A stretch of 7,957 nucleotides of DNA from Bacillota bacterium (GCA_023406225.1 JAEXWS010000224.1:1-7957); one strand, 5' to 3'. Positions 1-6,783 are shown, counted from the stretch's first letter. Made by a program: numbers and translations. The notes: generated by a model not told the origin, from the sequence alone.

Positions 1-993
1 CTCCCGGCCGTCGAACCCGCAGAGCTTCGCCCCCAGTCCGCAGCCAACGAGCTTGGACAGGACCGCCACCGCCAGCAGCAGCAGGGAAAAGGCCAGCAGG
101 CCCCCGTTCATCTCAGGAAGCTGGACCTTGATGCCGATCCCGGCGAAAAACACCGGCGTCAGCAGCAGATAGCTCAGCGGCTCGAACTTGGACTCGATAT
201 ACTTGGCCTTGGGCGAGGCCGCCACCACAAGCCCCGCCGTGAACGCCCCGATGATGTCCGCCACGCCGAAAAACTCCTCGGCGCAATAGGCCAGCAGCAG
301 GCACAGCACGAAGGAAAGCACCGGATACCGCCGCAGGTTCCTCCCCTTGGCCCGTGCGATCATCCACCGCAGCAGGCGGGAGGCGGCATAGACCGCCAGC
401 GCCGCGCAGAGGAAAAAAAGCGCAATCCGCACCAGCACCAGCAGCACGCCGCCGCCCTGGCCCGCCAGGCTGCTGACCACCGTCAGGGCCACCAGGCCCA
501 GCACGTCGTCGATCAGCGCCGCCGCCAGGATGGTGCCGCCCACCTTGGTATCCAGCTTGCCCAGCTCCTTGAGCGTCTCCACGGTGATGCTGACGGAGGT
601 GGCCGTCAGGATGGTGCCCAGAAACACGTCCTCCAGCAGCGTCGCCCCGGGCAGCCACCCCGCGCGGCCCGCCAAATAGCCGAACCCCGTGCCCATGGCG
701 AGGGGCGTCAGCACGCCCAGCAGCGCCACGAAAAAGCCGGCCTTCCCGGAGGCGCGCAGCTCCCGCAGGTCCGTGCCCATCCCGGCGGTGAACAAAATGA
801 CGATCACGCCCAGCTCGCTGAGCCGGGATAAAAACTCCGTCTCCTTCAAAATATTCAGCACCGCCGGCCCCAGGATCAAGCCCGCCAGCAGCGCCCCGAC
901 CACCTGCGGCATCTGGATCTTCCGCGTCAGCATGCCCAAAAGCTTCGTACTGAGCAGGATCAGGGCCAGATCCAGCAAATAATGGTATGACAT
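1..993 (-). CDS. NapA-like Na+/H+ antiporter (CPA2 family), 3' end cut by window
   Basis: This is a membrane cation:proton antiporter that should exchange Na+ (or K+) for H+ across the cytoplasmic membrane. The reading frame is open from ATG at 993 to the window edge, giving 331 residues and no stop. The translation is a run of hydrophobic segments typical of a Na_H_exchanger domain. Residues 130-141 read TATSVSITVETL and residues 160-167 read LIDDVLGL. The Asp-Asp pair at 162-163 corresponds to the paired aspartates that bind ions in electrogenic CPA2 antiporters such as NapA. A lysine in GIGIK at 289 lies in a late helix. The start is supported by GAGGGAG just upstream, although the spacing is short. 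The family usually has about 380 or more residues, so the last helices lie beyond position 1. Family assignment is firm. The transported ion is inferred. Confidence 0.9.
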   Translation of the reverse strand, partial: MSYHYLLDLALILLSTKLLGMLTRKIQMPQVVGALLAGLILGPAVLNILKETEFLSRLSELGVIVILFTAGMGTDLRELRASGKAGFFVALLGVLTPLAMGTGFGYLAGRAGWLPGATLLEDVFLGTILTATSVSITVETLKELGKLDTKVGGTILAAALIDDVLGLVALTVVSSLAGQGGGVLLVLVRIALFFLCAALAVYAASRLLRWMIARAKGRNLRRYPVLSFVLCLLLAYCAEEFFGVADIIGAFTAGLVVAASPKAKYIESKFEPLSYLLLTPVFFAGIGIKVQLPEMNGGLLAFSLLLLAVAVLSKLVGCGLGAKLCGFDGRE

Positions 994-1058
994 AACTCCC
1001 TCGATTCCACACAAGGCCGTTCCGGCCGTTCGTAAACGTTTGCTTTACCGCGTACCTT

Positions 1059-1086
1059 ATTTTAGACCTTTCCGCGCCGTTTGCAA
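1059..1086 (-). promoter_or_regulatory. Putative sigma-A promoter of the antiporter gene
   Basis: On the minus strand a TTGCAA box (1081-1086) is followed after 16 bases by TAAAAT (1059-1064), about 65 bases before the antiporter start. The -10 box matches 5 of 6 consensus positions and the -35 box 4 of 6. Between promoter and gene lies a short palindromic stretch, GTAAACGTTTGC (1032-1043), which resembles a LacI/CcpA-type operator but does not fully fit the cre consensus. Assignment is by pattern only. Confidence 0.45.
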
Positions 1087-1135
1087 GGGCAATTTTCCAC
1101 AAAAACCTCCCCCCAATTTTGACCGTCAAACCAAA

Positions 1136-1165
1136 GCGGACCGCCGGGAACTCCCGGCGGTCCGC
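1136..1165. repeat. Perfect inverted repeat, 14-bp arms, hairpin
   Basis: GCGGACCGCCGGGA (1136-1149) and its exact reverse complement (1152-1165) are separated by two bases. The stem is very GC-rich. On the minus strand it is followed by TTTGGTTTGAC, a poor U run, so terminator activity for the rqcH transcript is possible but not clear. Confidence 0.8.
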
Positions 1166-1397
1166 TCAGGCTGTCGGAAAAGTCCAAACTTTTCCGACAG
1201 CCTAAAAATGCCGTTACTTTCCCGGGGCAAAGCTCCGGAAAAGTCCTCGCTTCGCTGGCCGAACGCCTGCCGGCGCAGGCTTTTCGGGGCATTCGATCCT
1301 ATCCGGGGCGGGCTGCCGCCCCCTCGCGCTCCCCCGCCCCAGACGGCAAGGGATTCCTGAAATACAGGTTTTTCAACAAGCTGGAGCGGACCGCCGG
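1154..1397. repeat. Possible MITE-like element with imperfect terminal inverted repeats
   Basis: CCGGCGGTCCGCTC at 1154-1167 recurs exactly as its reverse complement at 1384-1397. The similarity continues inward with mainly transition differences: AGGCTGTCGGAAAAG on the left, AGCTTGTTGAAAAAC read inward from the right. The result is a unit of about 244 bp with inverted ends and no gene. This may be a non-autonomous mobile repeat, or simply two related terminator structures. No clear target duplication outside the ends was found. Confidence 0.35.
1168..1203. repeat. Perfect inverted repeat, 16-bp arms, hairpin
   Basis: AGGCTGTCGGAAAAGT (1168-1183) pairs perfectly with 1188-1203 across a four-base CCAA loop. 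It sits directly beside the hairpin at 1136-1165. It could work as a bidirectional structure that ends transcription or protects RNA between the rqcH and antiporter genes, or it could be part of a dispersed repeat. The structure is certain; its role is inferred. Confidence 0.8.
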
Positions 1398-1419
1398 CCT
1401 TCCAAAGGTCCGGACATTC

Positions 1420-3156
1420 TTACTGCAGCCGCTTGATGAGCGCCTCCTCCGGGGTGACGCTGACCGTCCGGCACGTGGAGTAGACCACCATGCCCGGCCG
1501 CGCCCCGGCGGGCTTTTTCACGTTTTTCACCTGGGTATAGTCCACGGGGACGTTGCCGCTCTCCCGGGCCTGGGAATACCAGGCGGCGATCTTGGCCGCC
1601 TCCAGGATGGAGCCGTCGTCCACCTCCCGGCCCTCCGTGCAGAGGATGACGTGGGACCCGTGGATCTTCCGGGTGTGGAACCAGAGGTCCCGGTGGTCCG
1701 CGTCCTTCAAGGTCAGCTTGTCGTTTTGGCGGTTGTTGCGGCCCACCAGCACCCGGAACCCGGCGGAGGTCCGAAACTCCCGGGGCTTCGCCGTCCGCTT
1801 CAGCTCCTTTTTCCCCTTGCCCTGGCCCCGCAGGAAGCCCGCGTCCCGCAGCTCGTGGCGGATGTCGATGAAATCCTGCTCCGTCTCCGCCTCTGCGATC
1901 TCCTCCAGCACGCTCTCCAGATATTCCAGGTCCCGGGAGGCGATGGCCATCTGCTCCCGGAGATACCGCTCCGCCGTCTTGGCCTTCGTATACCGCTTAT
2001 AGTATTTGGCGGCGTTCTGCTGGGGCGTCAGCAGCGGGTCCAGGGGGATGTCGATGGAGGCGCCCGCCGGGTCGTAGTAGTTTTCCGTCGTCAGCCTGCC
2101 CTGGCCCCGCTCCATCCGGTAGAGGTTGGCGGTGATGAGGTCGCCGCAGATGCGCAGGCGGTCCCGGTCCTGGGTCTCGGCGTAGTCCTTCTCCTGCTGG
2201 GCCAGCTTCCGGCGCAGGCGGTCCCGGGCGGTGGCGGCGGTGCGGACCAGGTCCGCGCCCCGCTGCCGGACCCGCTCCTGGCGCTCCCGGGACTCGTAAA
2301 AGTCGTCCATCAAGTTGGAAAAGCTGTCGTAGCGGACGATCTCGGTGCCGGGTCCGTACTGCCCGATGGGCAGGTAGGAAAACTCCACGGCCTTCCCCTC
2401 CCGCCTGAGGACGACGGGGGTGAAGCGGCTCTCCCGAACGGCGTCCGCCACCGACCGAAACGCCTGCCAGAGGCGGTCCCCGCCGTTCAGTTCAAAGAGG
2501 CGGCGGTCCGTGTCCCCCGCCGTTTGGAAGGCCAGCTCCCGGGCCACCAGGGGCGACAGGCCGAAGTACGCGTCCAGCAAAAACGCGTCGATCCGCCCCT
2601 CCGGGTCGGCGGCGGACAGCCGCACGCGGAACCCCGCCTCCGTCTCCTCCGTCAGGGGCAGGCGGCCCGTGGAGGCGGGCGGCTCGTAGTAAAGCCCCGG
2701 CAGCACCTGCCGGGCGGCGGACATGTCCGCGTCCACCCGGCGCAGACAGTCCACGATCCGTCCCTCTCCGTCCAGCAGGATCAGGTTGGACCGGCGGCCC
2801 ATGGCCTCCAGCACCAGCGTCCGCCGTCCGGGCCGGCCAAAGTCGTCGGCGATCTCCAGCTCCAGCCGCACCAGCCGCTCCAGGGGCGGCTGGGTGACGG
2901 CCGCGATGCGCGCCCCCACCAGGTGCTTGCGCAGCAGCATGCAGAACATGGGCGGCTCCGCCGGGTTGTCCCGGACCTGCCTGGTGAGCTGGATGCGGGG
3001 CGCGCCCGCCCCGGCGTTCAGCAGCAGCCGCCCCGCCCGCAGGGTCAGGATCACCTGGTCCCGGGCGGGCTGCTGGACTTTGTCGATGCGCAGGCCCAGG
3101 AGCTGGGGCCGCAGCTCCTCCACCACCGCCTGTAAACATACCGCGTCCAATGGCAT
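1420..3156 (-). CDS. rqcH: RqcH, NFACT-family ribosome quality control protein (Rqc2 homolog)
   Basis: RqcH binds 50S subunits that still carry a stalled peptidyl-tRNA. It recruits tRNA-Ala to add C-terminal alanine tails that mark the peptide for degradation. Older annotations call the family fibronectin-binding protein A. The 578-residue length is normal. The NFACT-N domain begins at MPLDAV and includes FCMLLRKHLVGA (71-82) and the EAMGRRSNLILLDG stretch (117-130). A charged, coiled-coil-prone middle lies around 285-420. The C-terminal NFACT-R RNA-binding domain (about 460-560) contains GRNNRQNDKLT and LWFHTRKIHGSHVI. Where B. subtilis RqcH has its essential Asp-Arg pair (97-98), this protein appears to have Glu93-Arg94. 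ATG at 3156 is preceded by GGAGGGATGAGACG, and the site overlaps the end of mrnC, so translation of the two genes is probably coupled. It is the last gene of the operon. Confidence 0.95.
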   Translation of the reverse strand: MPLDAVCLQAVVEELRPQLLGLRIDKVQQPARDQVILTLRAGRLLLNAGAGAPRIQLTRQVRDNPAEPPMFCMLLRKHLVGARIAAVTQPPLERLVRLELEIADDFGRPGRRTLVLEAMGRRSNLILLDGEGRIVDCLRRVDADMSAARQVLPGLYYEPPASTGRLPLTEETEAGFRVRLSAADPEGRIDAFLLDAYFGLSPLVARELAFQTAGDTDRRLFELNGGDRLWQAFRSVADAVRESRFTPVVLRREGKAVEFSYLPIGQYGPGTEIVRYDSFSNLMDDFYESRERQERVRQRGADLVRTAATARDRLRRKLAQQEKDYAETQDRDRLRICGDLITANLYRMERGQGRLTTENYYDPAGASIDIPLDPLLTPQQNAAKYYKRYTKAKTAERYLREQMAIASRDLEYLESVLEEIAEAETEQDFIDIRHELRDAGFLRGQGKGKKELKRTAKPREFRTSAGFRVLVGRNNRQNDKLTLKDADHRDLWFHTRKIHGSHVILCTEGREVDDGSILEAAKIAAWYSQARESGNVPVDYTQVKNVKKPAGARPGMVVYSTCRTVSVTPEEALIKRLQ

Positions 3157-3160
3157 CGTC

Positions 3161-3562
3161 TCATCCCTCCATCATGGTGCGGAAAAGTTCGTTGATCCGC
3201 TCCTGCCGTCCCTGGAGCCACAGCCAGCCGAAGAGCGCCTCCAGCGCCGTGGCCTCGCCGTACTGGGCGCGGCTGGCATGGCCGGGCACCGAGCGGACCT
3301 GGGCGTTCCGCCCCCGCTTGAACACCGCCAGCTCCTCCTCCGTCAGCTCCGGCAGGACGCGTCCCGCCTTCTCCGCCTGGGACTCCGCGCACACCAATCG
3401 GATGGTGGCCTGGTGCAGCCCCCTGCCGGTGGCCTTTCCGTGGGCGCACAGCCAGGTCCGCACCAAGACCTCGAACACCGCGTCGCCCATGTGGGCCAGT
3501 CCGATGGAGCTGATGGCCCGGAGCTGATCATCCGTCAGAATGGGCTGGAAATAGTTGTCCAT
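3161..3562 (-). CDS. mrnC: Mini-ribonuclease III
   Basis: Mini-III is a small homodimeric RNase III-like enzyme that lacks the double-stranded RNA-binding domain. In B. subtilis it matures the ends of 23S rRNA. I place the start at ATG 3562 (133 residues), because AAGGAGG lies five bases upstream. A TTG at 3577 in the same frame lies before that ribosome binding site and is unlikely to be used. Diagnostic motifs are LAHMGDAVFEVLVR (22-35) with the predicted catalytic Asp27, the segment LTEEELAVFKRGRNAQ (73-88), and ATALEALFGWLWLQG (104-118) with the predicted catalytic Glu108. The length fits the family. rqcH follows after only four bases. The gene is first in the operon behind the promoter at 3599-3627. 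In Bacilli it usually sits by cysS and rlmB, so pairing with rqcH is a lineage feature here. Identification is firm. Confidence 0.95.
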   Translation of the reverse strand: MDNYFQPILTDDQLRAISSIGLAHMGDAVFEVLVRTWLCAHGKATGRGLHQATIRLVCAESQAEKAGRVLPELTEEELAVFKRGRNAQVRSVPGHASRAQYGEATALEALFGWLWLQGRQERINELFRTMMEG

Positions 3563-3598
3563 AGGGTCCTCCTTCAAGTGGTTGGCAATTTCTCAGGA

Positions 3599-3627
3599 AT
3601 TATACCACAAAACCCGCCCCTTGTCAC
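3599..3627 (-). promoter_or_regulatory. Sigma-A promoter of mrnC-rqcH
   Basis: On the minus strand GTGACA (3622-3627) and a perfect TATAAT (3599-3604) are separated by exactly 17 bases. The predicted transcription start is near 3592, about 30 bases before the mrnC start codon. This promoter lies between the tRNA terminator and mrnC, so the operon is transcribed independently of the tRNA. Confidence 0.8.
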
Positions 3628-3668
3628 CCGTCCCGCGCCCTTGGCGCATGGAGCCGCGTCACAAAATA

Positions 3669-3700
3669 AAAAGGACCACACCATCCGGTGTGGTCCTTTT
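3669..3700 (-). terminator. Rho-independent terminator downstream of the tRNA-Ala 3' fragment
   Basis: AAAAGGACCACACC (3669-3682) and its exact reverse complement (3687-3700) enclose a four-base loop. On the minus strand the stem ends in TTTTTATTTTG, a good U run. It starts directly after the CCA end of the tRNA fragment, so it is probably the original chromosomal terminator of a tRNA-Ala gene. Confidence 0.85.
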
Positions 3701-3758
<58 letters not shown>

Positions 3759-3873
3759 TGAGTCCATCGGTTACATACCCCTCTAAATGGAGTTAGGAGA
3801 AGCGCATCAAAACGTGGGAGAGCCCTTTGTTATCAAGGTTTTCTCTATCCTACCTTATAAAATTGGAAATGTC

Positions 3874-3905
3874 AACGCCGCCCATAGTCTCCATAGGGCG
3901 GCGTT
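3874..3905. repeat. 32-nt stem-loop, left flank of the restriction-modification cassette
   Basis: AACGCCGCCC (3874-3883) and GGGCGGCGTT (3896-3905) form a 10-bp stem around a 12-base loop, ATAGTCTCCATA. The whole sequence is the exact reverse complement of 6563-6594. It lies 12 bases past the stop of the HNH gene and could end its transcript, although on the minus strand it is followed by GACATTTCC rather than a clean U run. Confidence 0.9.
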
Positions 3906-3917
3906 GTATTTATTATT

Positions 3918-4871
3918 TTATCTATCTTCGCGGTGCTCATCATCATGGCATACGTTGCACAAAGTCTCTAAATTTTCTTCTGTGTTGTCTCCTCCATCTG
4001 CATGGTGCTTTTTGTGATGAAGCTCCAACATCTTTCTCGGGTCATCTTTTGACAGCATATCTCGGTTCCAGCCACAACGCACACAAGAAAAATGATCTCG
4101 TTCCAGTACTGCCACACGCACAGGGTCCGGTATCTTTCTATCATGCGGGGGCGCCTGTCTATCTTCTTCTAAGACATAAACCCCAACAGGTAAATCCTCT
4201 CGGCCCGTATTTTTAGTTACTATCGGCCAGCCTTCCTCTGTACGCAATTCTCTTACCCGGCGTGCCCATTCTTTTGTGTTGCTAGCTAGATAACTCAATT
4301 CTTCTCCAGTGACCTGGGCACCAACATTTTTTCTAAAATACTCAATGAGTTTATCCTTAGTAGCTATCTTCTTTCTGCGGATTTCATTGAGAATATTCCA
4401 TCGAAGTGCGGCCTCCTTATCCTGTTCAGTACGCATCAGCACATATTGATCCGGCTTAATTCTTAATGGATCAATGCCAATAGCTTCAAATGCAAAAATG
4501 TCATCGGGATTTTGAGCCATTTGCCTAAAGGTTACCCCTGAGTATATCCACCACCCGAATTGTATCCGTAATTCTCTGACACGCCGTGCCCACTCACTTA
4601 TTCCCGATACCACCATGAGTTCATCCCCATCAATGACTGTTTGAGGATATTGTTGAAGATAGGCTATAATGCGATCCCTCGCTGATGGTGCTTCGTCGGG
4701 CGAAATTAACGAGCTACCCAAATCTCTGAGTTTGTGAAACGCCGGCACTAGCGCAACTACCTTGGCTCTTAGATTGTCCTGCTTTAGTTCCTCTGAAAAG
4801 TTAACCAACAAATCAACTAGAGATTGACGAATATCTTCTGGTATATTATTTGGCTGAGATCGACGTGCCAA
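3918..4871 (-). CDS. HNH endonuclease with duplicated DNA-binding-like unit, probable restriction enzyme
   Basis: This is probably the restriction nuclease of the operon, cutting DNA not protected by the upstream methyltransferase. The 317-residue protein ends in an HNH domain: CVRCG (263-267), LELHHKKHH (282-290), the ENLETLCNVCHDDEH stretch (299-313). The two CxxC pairs should bind zinc. His285 or His286, Asn300 and His309 are the likely catalytic-type residues. Before it lies a repeat of about 108 residues. Units around 64-150 and 171-237 both contain EWARRVRELR (93-102 and 201-210) followed by GW and later a YVL segment, suggesting two winged-helix-like DNA-recognition modules. The start is TTG at 4871, supported by GAAGGTGA six bases upstream; no better ATG is visible. 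The gene begins 17 bases after vsr. The target sequence cannot be read from the sequence, and the restriction role is inferred from context. Confidence 0.82.
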   Translation of the reverse strand: MARRSQPNNIPEDIRQSLVDLLVNFSEELKQDNLRAKVVALVPAFHKLRDLGSSLISPDEAPSARDRIIAYLQQYPQTVIDGDELMVVSGISEWARRVRELRIQFGWWIYSGVTFRQMAQNPDDIFAFEAIGIDPLRIKPDQYVLMRTEQDKEAALRWNILNEIRRKKIATKDKLIEYFRKNVGAQVTGEELSYLASNTKEWARRVRELRTEEGWPIVTKNTGREDLPVGVYVLEEDRQAPPHDRKIPDPVRVAVLERDHFSCVRCGWNRDMLSKDDPRKMLELHHKKHHADGGDNTEENLETLCNVCHDDEHREDR

Positions 4872-4888
4872 ACCGTCACCTTCTTTCG

Positions 4889-5317
4889 TTATTCAGACGA
4901 TGTTTCACTAAGCAAAAAATTTTTCAAACGTAACACTAAAGCATCCTCGTTCTGTTTTTTAATCTCGCATTCCCAAACAATTAATACTCGCCAACCAAGT
5001 TCATTAAGTTTTATTACATCTATTTCATCGCGTTTAATATTTTTGCCTATCTTCTCATTCCAAAATTCTACATTAGTTTGTGGCCGATGGCCGCGTTTAC
5101 AATCGTGTCCATGCCAAAAACAGCCGTGGACAAAAATTACCGCTTTATATTTAGGCAATACGATGTCAGGTTTGCCGGGTAGGTCTTTTCGGTTTAAGCG
5201 AAATCTAAATCCATTTCGATGTAAAATACTCCTTAATTTCACTTCAGGGGCAGTATTTTTTACCTTAACCCGCGACATTATTTGACTTCTTTTCGCTGGA
5301 TCAAATACATCAGCCAT
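4889..5317 (-). CDS. vsr: Very short patch repair endonuclease Vsr
   Basis: Vsr nicks DNA beside the T of a T:G mismatch produced when 5-methylcytosine deaminates, starting very short patch repair. The 142-residue protein is full length. It opens with FDPAKRSQIMSRVKVKNTAPE, the usual Vsr start. The catalytic region LPGKPDIVLPKY carries Asp51, and VIFVHGCFWHGHDC carries His64 and His69. Cys66, His71, Cys73 and Cys117 match the zinc ligands of E. coli Vsr at the same numbering. NVEFWNEKI and WRVLIVWECE are also conserved. ATG at 5317 lies inside the end of the methyltransferase gene (8-base overlap), with AAGGTCGG upstream, so the two are probably coupled. Pairing with a cytosine methyltransferase is the standard context and supports the operon's role. 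Identification is firm. Confidence 0.96.
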   Translation of the reverse strand: MADVFDPAKRSQIMSRVKVKNTAPEVKLRSILHRNGFRFRLNRKDLPGKPDIVLPKYKAVIFVHGCFWHGHDCKRGHRPQTNVEFWNEKIGKNIKRDEIDVIKLNELGWRVLIVWECEIKKQNEDALVLRLKNFLLSETSSE

Positions 5318-6437
5318 ACTTTTCCGACCTTATTTCTAAAAGTCTTTCTACACACCCTGCAACTTGTGCGGCCAGTAAAGGCGGAACAGCATTTCCTATT
5401 TGTTTTGCCACTTCAATTTTACTTCCTAAAAAACGAAACGTGTCAGGGAATGACTGTACCCGTGCAGCTTCACGATGTGTAATTGGCCTGTGCTCTTTAG
5501 GATGCAAATACCGGCCCTTTTCCGGCTTAAAAAACTCGGTACGTATAGTGACGGATGGCTTGTCCCACCATAACCGCCCGAACAAGTCGGTACCTCCAGA
5601 CTTCTTATTAATCCAACACTGTGGCGTTATCTCCGGTGCTACCCGTTGCAAGTCAAAGCGGTTCATTCCCTCATCGGGTATCGCCTTATAGCGCCTAAGG
5701 CTTACTTCCGTTGGAGTACGTCCAAAATGTAAATCCAGAGGCGGCTTGACATCCCGTCTTATTTCTGTACCAACCGGCTTAGGCAAATCTTCAATGGCGT
5801 CCCGAACCGTCCGCCAAGGCAACGGATTTTGGACATATCCATCTTCTGGTTTTATAGAAGCCAGAGAAACGGTGGCGGGGTTATAATGCGTTTTTAATGG
5901 AGGAAAAAACTCATTTGGATCTGCAAACTTACACCCAAGAATAAATGCTCTATATCTCACTTGTGGCACACCATAATCGGCAGCGCATAATTTCGCCTTA
6001 GCAAGTGTAGAAAAGCCCAATTTCGCAGCAAATTGTGCAATAGCTTTGTATTCATCTGAGTCCAGTAACTGCGGTACATTTTCCATCACGAAAACTTCTG
6101 CCCCAGACCGCTTGACAACTTCCATAAATGGACGCCATAGACTTCTTCTTACATCTCCATCGCGGTTTCTATTTAATAGGCTAAAACCTTGACATGGTGG
6201 CCCGCCAATAACAACATCGGCAGATGGAATTTTTATTTTCGGGTCATCCAACAAATCAATTATGTCACCGACGACACAATGGTTGTTGTAATTTTCATTG
6301 TATGTATCAGCGGCATATTGGTTAAAGTCATTGGCCCAAACCGGTTCAAAGTTGTGTCCCATTATGCTACTAAAGCCGAGAGATAACCCCCCGGCACCAC
6401 AAAACAAATCAATTAATCTATATTTTCGGTTCGCCAT
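5310..6437 (-). CDS. DNA (cytosine-5-)-methyltransferase, Dcm type
   Basis: The enzyme transfers a methyl group from S-adenosylmethionine to carbon 5 of cytosine in a specific DNA site, protecting host DNA from the partner nuclease. All key C5-methyltransferase motifs are present in the 375-residue product. Motif I is DLFCGAGGLSLGF (10-22). Motif IV is GGPPCQGFS (78-86) with catalytic Cys82. Motif VI is ENV (119-121), and motif VIII is QVRYR (159-163). A target-recognition region lies roughly at 190-310. Motif IX is around HREAARVQSFP, and motif X is QIGNAVPP near the C terminus. Length and order are normal. ATG at 6437 has AAAGGTGA just upstream. It is the first gene of the methyltransferase-vsr-HNH operon, transcribed from the promoter at 6502-6530. 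The recognition sequence cannot be deduced. Composition is AT-richer than the chromosome, suggesting transfer. Confidence 0.96.
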   Translation of the reverse strand: MANRKYRLIDLFCGAGGLSLGFSSIMGHNFEPVWANDFNQYAADTYNENYNNHCVVGDIIDLLDDPKIKIPSADVVIGGPPCQGFSLLNRNRDGDVRRSLWRPFMEVVKRSGAEVFVMENVPQLLDSDEYKAIAQFAAKLGFSTLAKAKLCAADYGVPQVRYRAFILGCKFADPNEFFPPLKTHYNPATVSLASIKPEDGYVQNPLPWRTVRDAIEDLPKPVGTEIRRDVKPPLDLHFGRTPTEVSLRRYKAIPDEGMNRFDLQRVAPEITPQCWINKKSGGTDLFGRLWWDKPSVTIRTEFFKPEKGRYLHPKEHRPITHREAARVQSFPDTFRFLGSKIEVAKQIGNAVPPLLAAQVAGCVERLLEIRSEKYG

Positions 6438-6501
6438 TGTTTCACCTTTATAATCTTAGAATTTATTTGTTTGATGCCATGTCTTGATTTTGATTATATT
6501 C

Positions 6502-6530
6502 ATAATATCACAAAAAACGGACTGTGTCAC
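6502..6530 (-). promoter_or_regulatory. Sigma-A promoter of the methyltransferase-vsr-HNH operon
   Basis: On the minus strand GTGACA (6525-6530) and TATTAT (6502-6507) are separated by exactly 17 bases. Each box differs from consensus by one base. The start of transcription would fall near 6495, leaving a leader of about 58 bases. No gene for a controller (C) protein is present in the operon. Confidence 0.75.
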
Positions 6531-6562
6531 TCGATTTTATTTGATAAACCTATTTTAATGTC

Positions 6563-6594
6563 AACGCCGCCCTATGGAGACTATGGGCGGCGTT
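6563..6594. repeat. 32-nt stem-loop, right flank of the restriction-modification cassette
   Basis: AACGCCGCCC (6563-6572) and GGGCGGCGTT (6585-6594) pair around the loop TATGGAGACTAT. The unit is the exact reverse complement of 3874-3905. Both copies are preceded on the plus strand by AATGTC, so outside the loop they also look like direct repeats. On the plus strand the stem ends in GTTTTC, so weak terminator activity in that direction is possible. Confidence 0.9.
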
Positions 6595-6609
6595 TTCATA
6601 TATCCTAGC

Positions 6610-6638
6610 AGGCCAAGCCGTTAGGTTTGGCCTTTTTT
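6610..6638 (+). terminator. Rho-independent terminator-like hairpin upstream of the ParB-like gene
   Basis: AGGCCAA (6610-6616) pairs with TTGGCCT (6627-6633), followed by a run of T ending at 6638. It is oriented to stop plus-strand transcripts arriving from the left. It lies about 30 bases before the ParB-like start codon, so it may mark the end of a lost upstream gene or act as a leader element. Confidence 0.6.
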
Positions 6639-6783
6639 CATGCCACGAAAGAGGAGGTATCAGTGAATGGCAGACGAAACGAAAATCACCGGCACGGGGG
6701 AAACGCCCGCGCCGGAGTCCCATGACCTTGAATCACCCGGCCCCCCAACCTCCGAGCAGGGCGTAATTCCGGGGATTGACAAT

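Larger units (their letters stand above)
994..1419. other. Gene-free, hairpin-rich intergenic stretch
   Basis: No convincing coding region lies between the antiporter and rqcH. The short open frames here on both strands have no family resemblance and run through inverted repeats. The stretch holds the antiporter promoter, two long hairpins (1136-1165 and 1168-1203), a possible inverted-repeat element (1154-1397) and the structured 3' end of rqcH. The middle part, about 1205-1350, is GC-rich, and I recognise nothing in it. Confidence 0.7.

Noticed and set aside
113..1129. Long minus-strand open frame over the antiporter region
   Set aside because: It is another frame of the antiporter gene. 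Its translation is rich in Gly, Arg and Ala with no family features, while the frame starting at 993 gives a clear antiporter.
1651..3135. 494-residue plus-strand open frame antisense to rqcH
   Set aside because: It is a shadow frame caused by high GC content. It has no recognisable domain, and the minus-strand rqcH is unambiguous.
3759..3873. Possible remnant of an integrase C terminus next to the att repeat
   Set aside because: I looked in all frames for the tyrosine recombinase His-x-x-Arg or Tyr motifs and saw none; the stretch is too short and full of stops.
3827..4216. 129-residue plus-strand open frame at the left end of the insert
   Set aside because: It overlaps the HNH domain on the other strand, runs through the stem-loop, and shows no ribosome binding site or family features.
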